Assembly: GCA_905147135.1 (NCBI GenBank)
Contig: LR990044.1
Location: 18,421,622-18,485,621 of the forward strand
Length of the DNA: 64,000 nucleotides
Source: Blastobasis lacticolella
Lineage: Eukaryota > Arthropoda > Insecta > Lepidoptera > Blastobasidae
Direction: 5' to 3'
Shown here: piece after piece, positions 53,803 through 63,642 of the stretch
Numbering within the stretch: position 1 is the first letter of the stretch
Layout of the letters: each line of letters starts with the position of its first letter
The notes under the pieces: generated by a model
Told to the model about the DNA's origin: nothing
The model's database searches: none
The model's input: the letters and a program-made list of their open reading frames with translations, nothing else
Position numbers and translations under genes: made by a program

Positions 53803-54251
53803 CATCTTGGCGTTAATGTCCCGGTTGTGTTCTTGCGTACGAGGACCGGGGACCGCCTTGACCATGACCCAGGGTTTGGCAGATCAGGTAATTACAGTGG
53901 AGAGACTGCCATCTGACCTCCGTGACCCTGCTCCCAGGGGAACCTAACCAGACTTGACCTTGATTACACATTTAGTCGCCTGAATGTGCAGGTTTAATAA
54001 CGATGTTTTCCCTCACCGTGAAGTGTTTTTTTTTATATCACTAAGGTGGCAAACAAGCTTGCGGCCTGCCTGATGGTTAGCAGTCACCGCAGCCTATGGA
54101 CGTTTGCAATACCAGGGGCATCACCCTAGTTAGTGGTCAACTACTGTACATAACTCAGAAAAAAGTCATTGGTACATGGCGGCAGTGGGATTCGGACCCG
54201 ATACCTCTCGCTTGCGAGTCGAATACCTTTACCACTACGCCAGCGACGCGC
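53803..54251 (-). mobile_element. Full-length S2 SINE containing a nested module C
   Basis: Reverse S2 from the end 'cttggcgttaatgtcccggt' to the tRNA-like head 'gccagcgacgcg' (B-box-like 'gggattcggaccc' at 54187-54199). The body is split by a module C insertion at about 54024-54130. The whole is bounded by 16-bp duplications, so both outer ends of S2 are fixed. Confidence 0.85.
54024..54130 (-). mobile_element. Module C nested in S2
   Basis: A T-run, then 'atatcactaaggtggcaaac', 'aagcttgcggcctgcctgat' and 'gtttgcaataccaggggcat'. The exact ends and any duplication are unclear. Confidence 0.7.
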
Positions 54252-54267
54252 GTTTAATTTACTCAAT
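54252..54267. repeat. 16-bp target-site duplication, right
   Basis: Exact repeat of 53787-53802. Confidence 0.9.
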
Positions 54268-55544
54268 AAATAACAACGTTATTACAAACCATTCAAGTGC
54301 CGTAAGAAGACTAGCTCCACTAATTACTTTTCACTTTACTCTCAGAAATTAAACATCAAACAAACACTCGATTGCCTTAAGCGGACACACCACAAGGAAG
54401 GCATAATTCCGCATCTAATGAACATAAAATTGGGAAGGAAAAATCGGAGTTTTTTTTTTTCAGTTAACCTCTCAGATGGGGCTCGGGAATCACTAGCGAT
54501 CACTTGCGGCGGGAAATCGAACCCCCTATTAGCATAATGAAGTCCAAAGCTATAAAGCTCGACTGGGACAGTGTTGTAGATTTCATGGATCTGGTAACGT
54601 GTTACGGGTTATAACAACAGTTATCTTTAAGGTTATCTTTTACAAGTTATTTTCCTTGCGAGGAAAAATATGTTAATGTCTCTTTTTTTTTTTAACATTT
54701 TTAATTCTACTAGTGATGGTTTCGTTCTTTTTTCGTATTTGTTGAGCATGGAATCAGTCTGACGACTTTCACCAGATTTGTTGTTAAAATGTCGTGTAGA
54801 GTGCTCTTCCATCGGACAACTTCTCCTGTGACAACGCGGACTATTCGTTGTCGAGATCTTGAATTGAGCGTCTCTTTAGGCGTCTCAAGGTATCAGGAAC
54901 AGTTAGCTGAACAGTCTGGAGATTGGGATGGCTAGCAAGTGTGTTGTTCGTATGAGGACTAAGCTGCTTGTGCCTTTGATTACTCTAGCTATCTTAACCT
55001 ATAAACCGAAACTCAACATTGCAAACTTGCTTGGGCATCCCTAATCTTCAGGCAAAGCATTATCAGACTCTACAGAGTCCCTTCCAGTGCGCTTCATCTT
55101 ATAGATCCGGGTTGTACAGATAGTAAACTTTGATTGGTGGATGACGGTTCGGGAACTTCGAACGTCTGACGCAGTGGTGTCAAGTTCGGAGAAGATGATT
55201 GTTATTGAAACCTAAGCTTGGGGAAGGTAATATACGGGTAAGGAAGCACAAAATACTTGTCTAACGTCTTGTTGGGTTAGTACTATGCGTCTTGATACGT
55301 TGTTTGAACCGTGAGCTTTAAAAATGCAGGCTTATATGACGTAATATGTCTGTCACATTGCTGTAAATAAAACTTTTCATAGCCATTGAAATAATATGGA
55401 CGTTATTGCCATAATTATAAACACGACTCATTTTACTAAAGTCATTCCTGACTAGATTTTCAGTCAAACAGTGGTATGGCTTATTGTTCTGGAAAAAGAT
55501 TGCCGTGGTGCAGACATAAACATTAAAAAAAAATTGCCTTAATG
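54268..55544. other. Unassigned 1.3 kb
   Basis: At 54500-54540 a reverse 'gggttcgatttcccgcc' resembles a pol III B box, but no tRNA or SINE can be built around it. 54690-55140 is moderately GC-balanced without a supported frame. Confidence 0.3.
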
Positions 55545-55725
55545 TCCACGCTTGGCAGGCGGGTTGGAGTTTGCAGTGTTGTAATTGTAACAATGGAAAA
55601 CGCTGCTTCCCATTTTCCAGCCTACGGAGCCTCGATATTTGGCCTAGCAAACATTAGCCGCCTTGTAAGACACCCACGAGTGTAAGGGATTGGTGCTATT
55701 CTACTCTGCCCGACACCACAAAGCC
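55545..55725 (-). repeat. Dispersed module D
   Basis: 'tccacgcttggcaggcgggt', 'caatggaaaacgctgcttcc' and 'cccacgagtgtaagggattg', then 'ctactctgcccgacacca', follow D in reverse. Confidence 0.7.
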
Positions 55726-56015
55726 GTCTACTCTGCCGGTATAACAATATGAACTTACTACATATGACGTCATGCTACATATTGCTATGAAAAATCTAAC
55801 GCATGTGTCAGAAATACCTCCTGCGATGTGAAAATAGTGTTGTATGCAGGAATAAGTATAAACTTCTTCGACATGCAAACCGAAAGTTAGCTGCGAGTAA
55901 AATTGTTTGCGGCTGTTATACAAATAAATTGTGGTGTTTATTGGTGGTTAAAAACTTAACACGTACAATAAAAATTTAATTTACACTGTAGAATACAAAG
56001 TTATGCATGTTTATC
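55726..56015. other. Unassigned
   Basis: No gene is recognised. Confidence 0.3.
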
Positions 56016-56215
56016 GCTTGCAGCTTACTTTCGAGCCGCCGTAAAGATTGACGCAGGTGTAATATCCATAACATTGAGTGTTTAGATTCTTAAAATATTC
56101 CTTCAACAAATTGCCTACTTGAATGTACTTATTGCACTTGCAGTTAACTTCTGAGCCACAATTGACGCTGGGTGTACCTATTCATAATATCGAGTGTTTA
56201 GTTTCTATTACAATC
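56016..56215. repeat. Direct repeat, two units of about 118 bp
   Basis: 'cttgcagcttacttt' (56019) and 'cttgcagttaacttc' (56137), each followed by 'gagcc', 'ttgacgc' and a 'gagtgtttag' block, show an imperfect direct duplication. Confidence 0.6.
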
Positions 56216-56400
56216 ATTTTAAGGATTCCTTAGAAAAAAAAATTTTTATACATACATACCCACTTGCGGCAGTATGCTATAGGGGTAGGCAGAGACGAGT
56301 GCCACAATCTACGATCCTGACACACCCATCTCGCCTCTTCCACATTTATACATCTTTTCATGCATTGACGCCGGTTTTGCCGTTTTTGTAGCAATTCATT
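56216..56400. repeat. Possible dispersed repeat
   Basis: 'ggggtaggcagagacgagtg' resembles a common lepidopteran repeat, but no second copy occurs in this window. Confidence 0.25.
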
Positions 56401-56618
56401 TATAATTTGTCCAGACCTACTTGTCTTATTTGGTTAAGGAAATTATGTATTTAAATGGATAATTTGCAGCAGTATTCGTTGAAACTCACATTCTATGTGT
56501 TTCTTGTATAATTTTCGACATCTAAACACAATATATGTAGCGTGATTGATACGGCAAGTTGTGATTTTGGGCATTGTTTGTTTACCAAATAAGACAAGTC
56601 AGTTTAAACAGATCATAA
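56401..56618. mobile_element. M1 MITE, copy 2
   Basis: The left end 'tataatttgtccagacctac' with 'ttgtcttatttggt' is inverted at the right ('accaaataagacaagtcagt', 'cagatcata'). Same ends as 18259-18600 but a shorter interior. Confidence 0.6.
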
Positions 56619-57042
56619 TTATCTGATCATTTGATTTTTATAGTTTCAGATATCTCCCCACTGACCCACCTCGCTCACACTGAGCTCGGAGAACTAAAAT
56701 CCAGCTAAAACCCCCACAAACCGATGTCTCATAATTCAGCAACTTATCTAACTTCCCCGTCCACTGAGATAAAATGAAACCGTTAAAAGTTACCTGGGCT
56801 CCGTGATAAACTATTAAAGTCAAGATAAGTACATCGGAAACTCGTAAAATTTTTAATGTGCGGAACCGTCCATTCCCGCTGCTCGCCGATTAATGGTTCA
56901 GTGTGCGCCGGAACACCTGTTTTCTTATTTACGGATCTCTAAGATTTTATATATAAACTAAAATTATGGAATTGAAGTCGTTGGAAATTGCCAGCATCTA
57001 ACAACCGGGTAACACGTGGTCTGTGAATGTTTTAACTGATCA
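56619..57042. other. Unassigned
   Basis: No gene is recognised. Confidence 0.3.
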
Positions 57043-57152
57043 TTATAATCTGGACGCCATCAAAGCTAGAAGGAATAGACTGTTTCTAGACAGGCATGCT
57101 CCATTTTCGGCTGCATCGGCACTTACCACCAGTTAAGATGGCAATGTCTAAT
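57043..57152 (+). repeat. Dispersed module K
   Basis: 'cattataatctggacgccat', 'tagacaggcatgctccattt' and 'cacttaccaccagttaagat'. Confidence 0.6.
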
Positions 57153-57160
57153 TTTTTAGG

Positions 57161-57330
57161 TTAGTCTAAAACAAAGGAGTATTTAATTTCTTTTGGCTCA
57201 ACCATCGTACCGCTAGTACAAGGCAGTACAGGGGTCCCAATAGGTTTTTTCGCAGATTTGCACATCTCATATGATCTCCACGCTCTCCTTACTTCGGAGG
57301 GTACGTTAAGCAACCGGCTATTAATTGATA
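57161..57330 (-). other. Weak candidate coding fragment
   Basis: On the minus strand an open frame encodes NVPSEVRRAWRSYEMCKSAK and KPIGTPVLPCTSGTMVEPKE, ending at a stop at 57161. Codon use looks more protein-like than its surroundings. I recognise no family. It is followed on the plus side by A-like tail sequence at 57350-57440. Confidence 0.2.
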
Positions 57331-57344
57331 GCAGTGAATGCGTC

Positions 57345-57450
57345 AAAACAACAAGCAGATCACCTGATGGTAAGTTTTTATCGGCATAGAGGGTCGCGAA
57401 TGCGTTGCCCTGATGGCAAGTGATCACCGCCATCCATGGACATCAAAAAT
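57345..57450 (-). mobile_element. Degraded family A tail
   Basis: 'agcagatcacctgatggtaa' and 'gcgaatgcgttgcc', with a second 'caagtgatcaccgcc' block, resemble the A tail. Confidence 0.4.
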
Positions 57451-57894
57451 TACGTCCTGAAATCTCATATGACAGAAATTCAAGATATATTATATAGAAG
57501 ACCACAGACCTCTCCACCTTCCTTAGCAGTAAAACACCACACTAAACCTAGTAAAACTGAATAGAATATAATAATAATTTATTCGGCAAACTATGAAACA
57601 GCCGGAATGGCCATCTTACTCGTTGGGGAGCGCTTTAACAATATTCCGTTCACAATGTAAGTCTGTGGGTAACTCCCGCGCGCTGCGTTTTATGACCCAC
57701 CCTGTGCTTAAGAGCTGAGCTATTGACTCAGCCTGTATAATGTTTTTTTGCTGGTGAGGACTGAAATATGGAGTAGGCTGAAAATGCATATTTCTCAAGT
57801 ATGTCTTTAACCCTCACTTTTTCTCAAGTAAGGCTATTCTTTCAGTACCAGCTGATCGGCTGGTAGGAATATGACTTTGTTTTATAAGTACTGC
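57451..57894 (-). other. Possible retroelement or gene 3' end
   Basis: A minus frame (57616-57798) stops shortly before an AATAAA followed by (ATT)n at 57568-57590, the layout of a transcript 3' end. The product is not recognised. Confidence 0.25.
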
Positions 57895-58095
57895 TAGTGG
57901 ACTCTGCGCGACTTCGACTTCTTACTTCGTACACCTACTTTACCCCTACCTACCCTTTTTTCTTGCTTATAAATTATCTTGAATCACTCTATTTATTGTT
58001 AAAAACCGTATTCAAATCCGTTGCGTAATTTAAAAGTGCGAAGCGTACATATATACAGATGGCGGGAAGCGACTTTGTTTTTTATACGAGTACTT
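57895..58095 (-). repeat. Dispersed module H
   Basis: 'gtacacctactttaccccta', 'cttgaatcactctatttatt' and 'gggaagcgactttgtttttt' follow H in reverse. Confidence 0.7.
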
Positions 58096-58114
58096 TGTAT
58101 ACATCACATCATGG

Positions 58115-58340
58115 CCCCCTTACGCTCATGGGAGTCGTACAAGGCGACTAATGTTTTCGAGGCAAAAGATCAAGAGTCGCCGTAGTCTGGAAAATGGGCA
58201 GCAGCATTTTCCATTGTGATATTGAAACACTGCGATCTCCAACCCGCCTGCCAAGCGCGGAGATTATGGCAATAACCTACCCTTTCGTGGGAGAGGCCCT
58301 AAGTCCTGCAGTGGACTGTAACGGGCTGTGATGATGATAT
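58115..58340 (+). repeat. Dispersed module D, complete 3' end
   Basis: 'ccccttacgctcatgggagt', 'aatgttttcgaggcaaaaga', 'gggcagcagcattttccatt', 'ccaagcgcggagattatggc' and 'gtcctgcagtggactgtaac', ending 'gggctgtgatgatgat'. The (TGA)n tail suggests mobilisation by an RTE-type LINE. Confidence 0.7.
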
Positions 58341-58944
58341 ATTACATCTATATATAGATAGATAGATACACTCTTCATCACACATAAATTTACAAAAAAA
58401 ATCTTTGTTGTTGAAACAGTGTTTCAAACATTGTGGGCAAAGGCGGTCTTATCGCTATAAGCGATTATAGATGGTGTATCGAATAATGTGATTGTATGTA
58501 TACTCACAATAGCGCCGTCATCGCAGTACTATAGTAGGCATGTCTTTTTCTACAGTATTTACCTGAAACAAAAAACAGAAAGATACGTAAGTAGGAATTC
58601 CTAGATTATAACCATGTTCTTACCGAACCTGCAATGTATTTAGCTGCTATCTGAATCTTAGTTACTGTAAATGAAACACTTTTTGTTCTTCTGTCATGGT
58701 ATTAGCAGAAAAGTAAAAGATATTCATTAAATTAAGGAGGGATGTTATATCGATAATACATGATTTCTTTATTTGTTTATTGAGTGGTTAATCAGAGCGT
58801 ATATTTAGCATGCAGATAACGCAAGTTCCAAGTGGCATGTTTGCTTGCCTGCCTCCCTCTAGACGACAAATAACCCTCCTTTCTGTCGCCCTAGTCAGGT
58901 AAAAAATAGTTTTAGTTACACAATTGTAGTAATAGTAATAATAT
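58341..58944. other. Unassigned; (TAGA)n at 58351-58370
   Basis: No gene is recognised. Confidence 0.3.
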
Positions 58945-59070
58945 ACCATCAGGGGTGCTGATCAGCTCCCAGGACTGTTCAACCAGTCCCCGGGTCCCAG
59001 CGGAAGACCTTATACAACCTCGCTTTGCCAACGGTATTAGTAGACACACCTAACCAGTAGCGAGTGGTTG
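58945..59070 (-). mobile_element. V SINE body, head missing
   Basis: 'accatcaggggtgctgatca', 'actgttcaaccagtccccgg' and 'gtagacacacctaaccagta' match the bodies at 16458 and 39250. Confidence 0.5.
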
Positions 59071-59111
59071 GTACAATATTTCATTATTTCTATTCTATAG
59101 CTTTTCTGTGA

Positions 59112-59220
59112 GACCTGATGGAAAGTGGTCACCACTGCCTATAGCCATTACCAACACCAAGATTATCGCAAATGCGTTGCCCACCTCTATAACACGTTGC
59201 TCTGGCATAAAAAAGGCAAA
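59112..59220 (-). mobile_element. Family A LINE tail
   Basis: 'cctgatggaaagtggtcacc', 'aatgcgttgcccacctctat' and 'aacacgttgctctggcataa'. Confidence 0.65.
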
Positions 59221-59691
59221 TGACTGTATTGGCTGTATGTATCTTATATTTTATATTAATTTCTAATTTGTAGTCGACAGCTGCGGGTCTTCCTTCTAAA
59301 AATACGTTAGTGTCATTTTAGCGATCTAGACAAACATCATAATCAAATAAATACAAATTAGGGAAAATATCTATCCCCTCGCCATCTTTTACCTCCGTCC
59401 CAATTTGCACGTGAGAGGAGAGTAGCAGAAATAATAAAAGGTAATGGAGTTACTGCGTAATAGTGCATGTAAGGTTCGCCCCCATAAAGTGGATTAAATT
59501 TAAATTGTCAATTCAGTTTTACGAGCCACCGCCGGCGCCCAATTCTGGGCAAATATTTCCACTGTAACTGTGGCCCAGGTTGTACTTGTTTGAATTTGGA
59601 AGTGAACGCGTTTGATGACGACGTGGATGGATTCATTCGACGGAGCGTGTTTAGGTGGCATGTTGTAATTCTAGTCTATACTTTAATGTAG
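59221..59691. other. Unassigned
   Basis: No gene is recognised. Confidence 0.3.
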
Positions 59692-59912
59692 ATACTAGCT
59701 TTTGCTCACGACTTCGTCAGCATAAAATTCAGGTTTTATATTACGGACCACGGAACCACATTGAATTTCGAGATTAATTATAGCCTATGTGCTATTCTAT
59801 GCTATAAGCTACAATAATGCCAAATTTCATCAAAATCCGTTCAGTTGTTTTTGGGTGTAAGAGTAACAAACATCCCTACAAACTTTTCGTTTATAATAAT
59901 ATTAGTAGAGAG
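59692..59912 (+). repeat. Dispersed module G, well preserved
   Basis: 'actagcttttgctcacgact', 'tcgtcagcataaaattc', 'atttcatcaaaatccgttca' and 'cgtttataataatattagta' show the whole G layout. Confidence 0.7.
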
Positions 59913-60227
59913 TAGGCTTTAACATGGTCTGAATATCTCTAGCATTGCGCATCTCATCCCTATGGGGCGACGCAATCGATGAAACCTGAACCCATTCTCG
60001 GCTATAGGTACTCTCAAGACAGTTTAACTGGTAGGCGCCTAGGTCTCTTGCGAGTCCAGCACAACCAGCCGGCCGGCTGTGATGTAACACATGAGTGTTC
60101 TCTGCCTCCCTCCCTCATTAGTCTGGAGGGTGCCATTATACCCTTTGCGGCAGGCGCAAAAACAAAAATAAAATAATTGAGAGCACACCAGCGTCTTCAC
60201 AAATCTAGTTCTGAAGGAAAATTTAAA
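59913..60227. other. Unassigned, A-rich end
   Basis: 60060-60175 ends in 'aaaacaaaaataaaataa', possibly a retroelement 3' end. Not identified. Confidence 0.3.
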
Positions 60228-60275
60228 TAAGACGCATCGTCACATACCACCAATGAAGATGGCGATGAAATGCCA
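60228..60275 (+). repeat. Module K fragment
   Basis: 'acgcatcgtcacataccacc' and 'aagatggcgatgaaatgcc'. Confidence 0.45.
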
Positions 60276-60525
60276 AGATAGTTCATTAGCACTTGGTGGC
60301 CCCAAAAACCACCAAAAACCGAGTACGTTCGTCCAGAATCGTCCCATCGCGGTGAATTATGTACATTGTGACGTCATTCATTATTCACAAAGGGCGTGAG
60401 GCGGCAAACAGCGCGCGTTGTGCGAATGCTACGACGTATATCTGCTTTGTCTGTGGCACTGTGTTATGAGTATACTGTCACATGGATTTTTAATAAGCAA
60501 GTTATATTAACATTACATTACTAGC
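60276..60525. other. Unassigned
   Basis: No gene is recognised. Confidence 0.3.
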
Positions 60526-60711
60526 TGTGTGGTGTCCGGCAGAGTAGAATAGCACCAACCCTTCACACTCGTAAGAGTCGAACAAGGCGACTAATGTTTT
60601 CGGGGCAAAAGATCTAGAGTCTCCGTAGGCTGGAAAATGGGCAGCAGCGTTTTCCATTGTTATATTTATAACACTGCGATCTCCTACTCGCCTGCCAAGC
60701 GTGGAGATTAG
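60526..60711 (+). repeat. Dispersed module D, 3'-truncated
   Basis: 'ctgtgtggtgtccggcagag', 'aaggcgactaatgttttcgg', 'ggctggaaaatgggcagcag' and 'cctgccaagcgtggagatta'. It stops before the usual D end. Confidence 0.7.
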
Positions 60712-61092
60712 TTTTTGACAAACTAATATGAATAATATTATGAAATGCAGGTCGGGAGCTGCGATGCCACAGACAGACACTCAGATACACACGTCAAACT
60801 CATGATCCCCGTCTTTTTGCCGCCTTAAAAACCGCAAACCATGAACTTGGTACCCCATAAACTGGCAAGTTTGTCCGCAAACTGGGCAACCGCCGAACAA
60901 GGGCCGTTGATTCAGCGTCCCCCTGGGCATGTCAATTTGCCATGTCCGACTGACGGCCCGCAACTTGTTTCAATAACATGTTTTTTGGGGAGCTTTCTTA
61001 GTAATTTTTCATTCAAATGTGGGGGTATTTGGTCACGCTATGTACAGTACCGCGGATGGGTTCTTTGTTGACATAATTATTAGGTACATAGT
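60712..61092. other. Unassigned
   Basis: A plus frame (60841-61071) has no recognisable domain. Confidence 0.3.
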
Positions 61093-61102
61093 TATCAGAA
61101 AT
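61093..61102. repeat. 10-bp target-site duplication, left
   Basis: TATCAGAAAT is repeated exactly at 61670-61679. Confidence 0.8.
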
Positions 61103-61669
61103 AGTCCGGCTAGGTAGGTCCAATTTCGGGAAAGAGGTCAATCGACGAATCCAACTCGGTTGGGCAGCGTTCGGGAAGCTACGCCACATATTTTCGTCCC
61201 AATTACCGCAGTGTCTCAAGACGAAGGTCTTTGACCAATGTGTGTTGCCAGTGATGACTTACGGAGCTGAAACGTGGCCACTCACTATGGGCCTTATAAG
61301 AAAGCTCACTGTTACCCAAAGGGCAATGGAAAGAGCTATGCTCGGAGTTTCTTTGCGCGATCGAGTAAGAAATGAGGAGATCCGCAAGCGAACCAAGGTC
61401 ACCGACATAGCTCTAAGGATTGCCAGACTGAAGTGGCAGTGGGCAGGGCACATAGCTCGAAGAACAGATGGCCGATGGGGCAGTAAAGTTCTCGAGTGGC
61501 GACCACGTACCGGTAGACGCAGCGTGGGTAGGCCTCCTACAAGGTGGACCGACGACCTGGTAAGGATCGCAGGTACCAGCTGGATGCGAAAAGCACAGGA
61601 CCGGTCTTTGTGGAGATCTCTGGGGGAGGCCTATGCCCAGCAGTGGGCGTCTTCTGGCTGATATGATGA
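61103..61669 (+). mobile_element. 5'-truncated RTE-clade retrotransposon (partial ORF)
   Basis: From 61104 a frame of about 185 codons runs uninterrupted to a stop at 61659-61661. It encodes the RTE ORF2 C-terminus: LGRSNFGKEVNRRIQLGWAA, VMTYGAETW, TQRAMERAMLG, KWQWAGHIAR, GRPPTRWTDDL and EAYAQQWASSG. The tail is 'tgatatgatga'. Perfect 10-bp duplications bound the 567-bp fragment. It lacks the endonuclease and the catalytic reverse-transcriptase core, so it cannot move itself. The open frame suggests a recent insertion. Confidence 0.9.
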
Positions 61670-61679
61670 TATCAGAAAT
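61670..61679. repeat. 10-bp target-site duplication, right
   Basis: Exact repeat of 61093-61102. Confidence 0.8.
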
Positions 61680-61737
61680 GTTTAAGCTTAAAATTAAATG
61701 AGGCTATAAGTATATCAACTTCGCAACTGGACAGTAA

Positions 61738-61764
61738 GTTGGACCGACGACCTGGTAAAGATGG
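61738..61764 (+). mobile_element. Tiny RTE fragment
   Basis: 'ttggaccgacgacctggtaa' and 'agatgga' match the RWTDDLVRIAG-coding stretch of the neighbouring RTE copy. Confidence 0.45.
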
Positions 61765-61856
61765 ACAGAGTTCAGTTCGTTGAGGTCTTCCATATTAATA
61801 TTTGGTTATACCTAAATGTCATCGGAAACGCGATCCGGGCGGACGCTTCACCCTTA

Positions 61857-61907
61857 TGTCGAGGATCTTCCAGCTATCAGTATAAGCCGCTTTGGTTCAA
61901 CCTTTGT
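61857..61907 (-). mobile_element. S1 SINE leader fragment
   Basis: 'atgtcgaggatcttccagct' and 'agccgctttggttcaacctt' are the reverse of the S1 leader. Confidence 0.5.
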
Positions 61908-61909
61908 AC

Positions 61910-61917
61910 GTTGCCTG
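61910..61917. repeat. 8-bp target-site duplication, left
   Basis: GTTGCCTG is repeated at 62335-62342. Confidence 0.8.
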
Positions 61918-62334
61918 TAGGGTTGCCAACCTTTTTTTAGACCAAATATAGTATTTTCGGGTTTAGAAGCCATAAAAATATAGGTAGGGAATTAACCAAA
62001 AAATATGTAGTAGGATTTTTAAATTGAAATTATTATTTCTTAAATGCATATTTTCTGCTACATTGAGCTTCATAGCTGTTTTGTTTTATTTGACTTGAGT
62101 TTGACGTCACGTCATACAAATGTCAAGACTCAAGATAGTTTTGAAATATTCGATTTGCATCAGGAAAATTTTTCTTTGGAGGATCTTATGGACGCGTTCC
62201 GTTTTGCGGTAAGTGGTAATGTTGTGCTAATTAAATATAGTAGTTTCGCCTACTATATTTTAATTTTTAATTTATTGTAGGTTGACTCCTAATATAGTAG
62301 GATAGTATATTATATAGTAGGGTTGGCAACCCTA
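61918..62334. mobile_element. hAT-type MITE, 417 bp, with an exon-like interior
   Basis: TAGGGTTGCCAACC at the left end is exactly inverted at the right end, with perfect 8-bp flanking duplications, the hAT target length. The interior has an open frame (62044-62280). One part, DSFEIFDLHQENFSLEDLMD followed by AFRFA, ends at 'gcggtaagtgg' (about 62207), a good splice donor. This may be a captured host exon or a remnant of the parent transposase. No family is recognised. Confidence 0.75.
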
Positions 62335-62342
62335 GTTGCCTG
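62335..62342. repeat. 8-bp target-site duplication, right
   Basis: Exact repeat of 61910-61917. Confidence 0.8.
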
Positions 62343-62357
62343 CGAGTGTATTCCCTT

Positions 62358-62478
62358 ATCATTATAATCTGGACGCCTACAAGGCTAAAGTAAATAGGCT
62401 GTTGCTAGACAGGCATACTCCGTCTTAGGCATGGTCACTTCCCACCAGGTGAGATGGCGGTGAAATGCCTGGATAGTC
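62358..62478 (+). repeat. Dispersed module K
   Basis: 'cattataatctggacgccta', 'caaggctaaagtaaataggc', 'agacaggcatactccgtctt' and 'cttcccaccaggtgagatgg'. Confidence 0.6.
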
Positions 62479-62999
62479 TAATTAAAAAACAGAATGTAAT
62501 CACAACATAAAAATAGACTATTGTTATGTAAATTACGGTACGACATTGGTCACGAATTGTTTATATTTCAAAGCCTGGGTCCGGTTGAGGTCACCACTAG
62601 TGATGTGGAATAATCTGACGTAAAACCAAAATTTATTTGTTCTACGACAGGTCAATAGATGGTTTGCATTGATGGTCAACTGCATTAAATTATTCATCTG
62701 CGATAGTACAAATCTCGCTATATGGCTCTGTAGGAAATATTTCATTTATGGTAGTACATATTTGTTTTTCTCGAAAATGCGCAGCCGGTCGGCGTTACAA
62801 TTTAGCGCGCAGACGTGTGAGACTAGGTACTCTTGCGCCCCGGACGCTTGAGAGGATAAATAAAATTATGCATTTCCGCAGGAGAAAATTAATAATAGAC
62901 GTAGTTTAGAAATTGTTTTCTGATTAGTTAGTCAGAATATGTGTCGGCTAATATTAAATATATTGGAACTACGGGGATTTCATTGCGCTGACTGGCTCA
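62479..62999. other. Unassigned
   Basis: No gene is recognised. Confidence 0.3.
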
Positions 63000-63642
63000 A
63001 TTGCCATTCCCATGCCACAGGATAGATATTCACACTTCATTATCACACTGACACATAAAATGCCGAACCGATTGAGGGACAGAGGCCCTCAACTGGTACC
63101 GCCTAGCTTGCATTTGACCCGCGCCAGGGCTTGTTTCCGGTTCGCAGCAGCAAAGATCTGGAATGATCTACCACCTCCACTACGTAATCTCCTCGGGAGA
63201 TCTACGGATACGTTTAAAAAACATTGCATGCGGTGGCTGCTCGAGAAACAGGTTCTGGAAGCGGAGATTATTTTTGGCGGATAGTCTGGTCCCCATCCTT
63301 CCCACTTACAATTAATAAAGTTCAAAGTCGTGATTTTAGGTACTTGGTCATGATCCATAGTGAAATCTATTAAATTTATTTATTTATAGTGTCTGTGTCT
63401 ATAACAAATTTTATTCTGTGTAATTTTGTAGGCCAAGGCAGAATAGCAGGCCCGTAGGCACCTTCGCGTATCTGCGGAACTGAGCTTTGGCCTCTTTAGC
63501 GTTTAGTGTTTATATTATTTTTTTATTTTTTTTCTCATTTTTTCTGGTTTAATTTATTTTAATTTTATGTAATTTTATTTTTTATATGTTTGAGCTAAAT
63601 ACTAAATAAATACCTTTTTATTTATTTTATTTATTTATCTTC
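63000..63642 (+). mobile_element. Family E LINE, C-terminus and 3' UTR
   Basis: The frame from 63012 to 63284 encodes MPNRLRDRGPQLVPP, then ARACFRFAAAKIWNDLPPPL and STDTFKKHCMRWLLEKQ, the R.F..AAKIWN.LP...FK layout of jockey/CR1-like ORF2 C-termini. The stop at 63284 is followed by a 3' UTR with 'attaataaagttcaaa' and a (TTTA)n end at about 63600-63640. 5'-truncated. Confidence 0.7.

Noticed and set aside
54500..54540. B-box-like 'gggttcgatttcccgcc' on the minus strand
   Set aside because: No matching A box or cloverleaf could be drawn around it.
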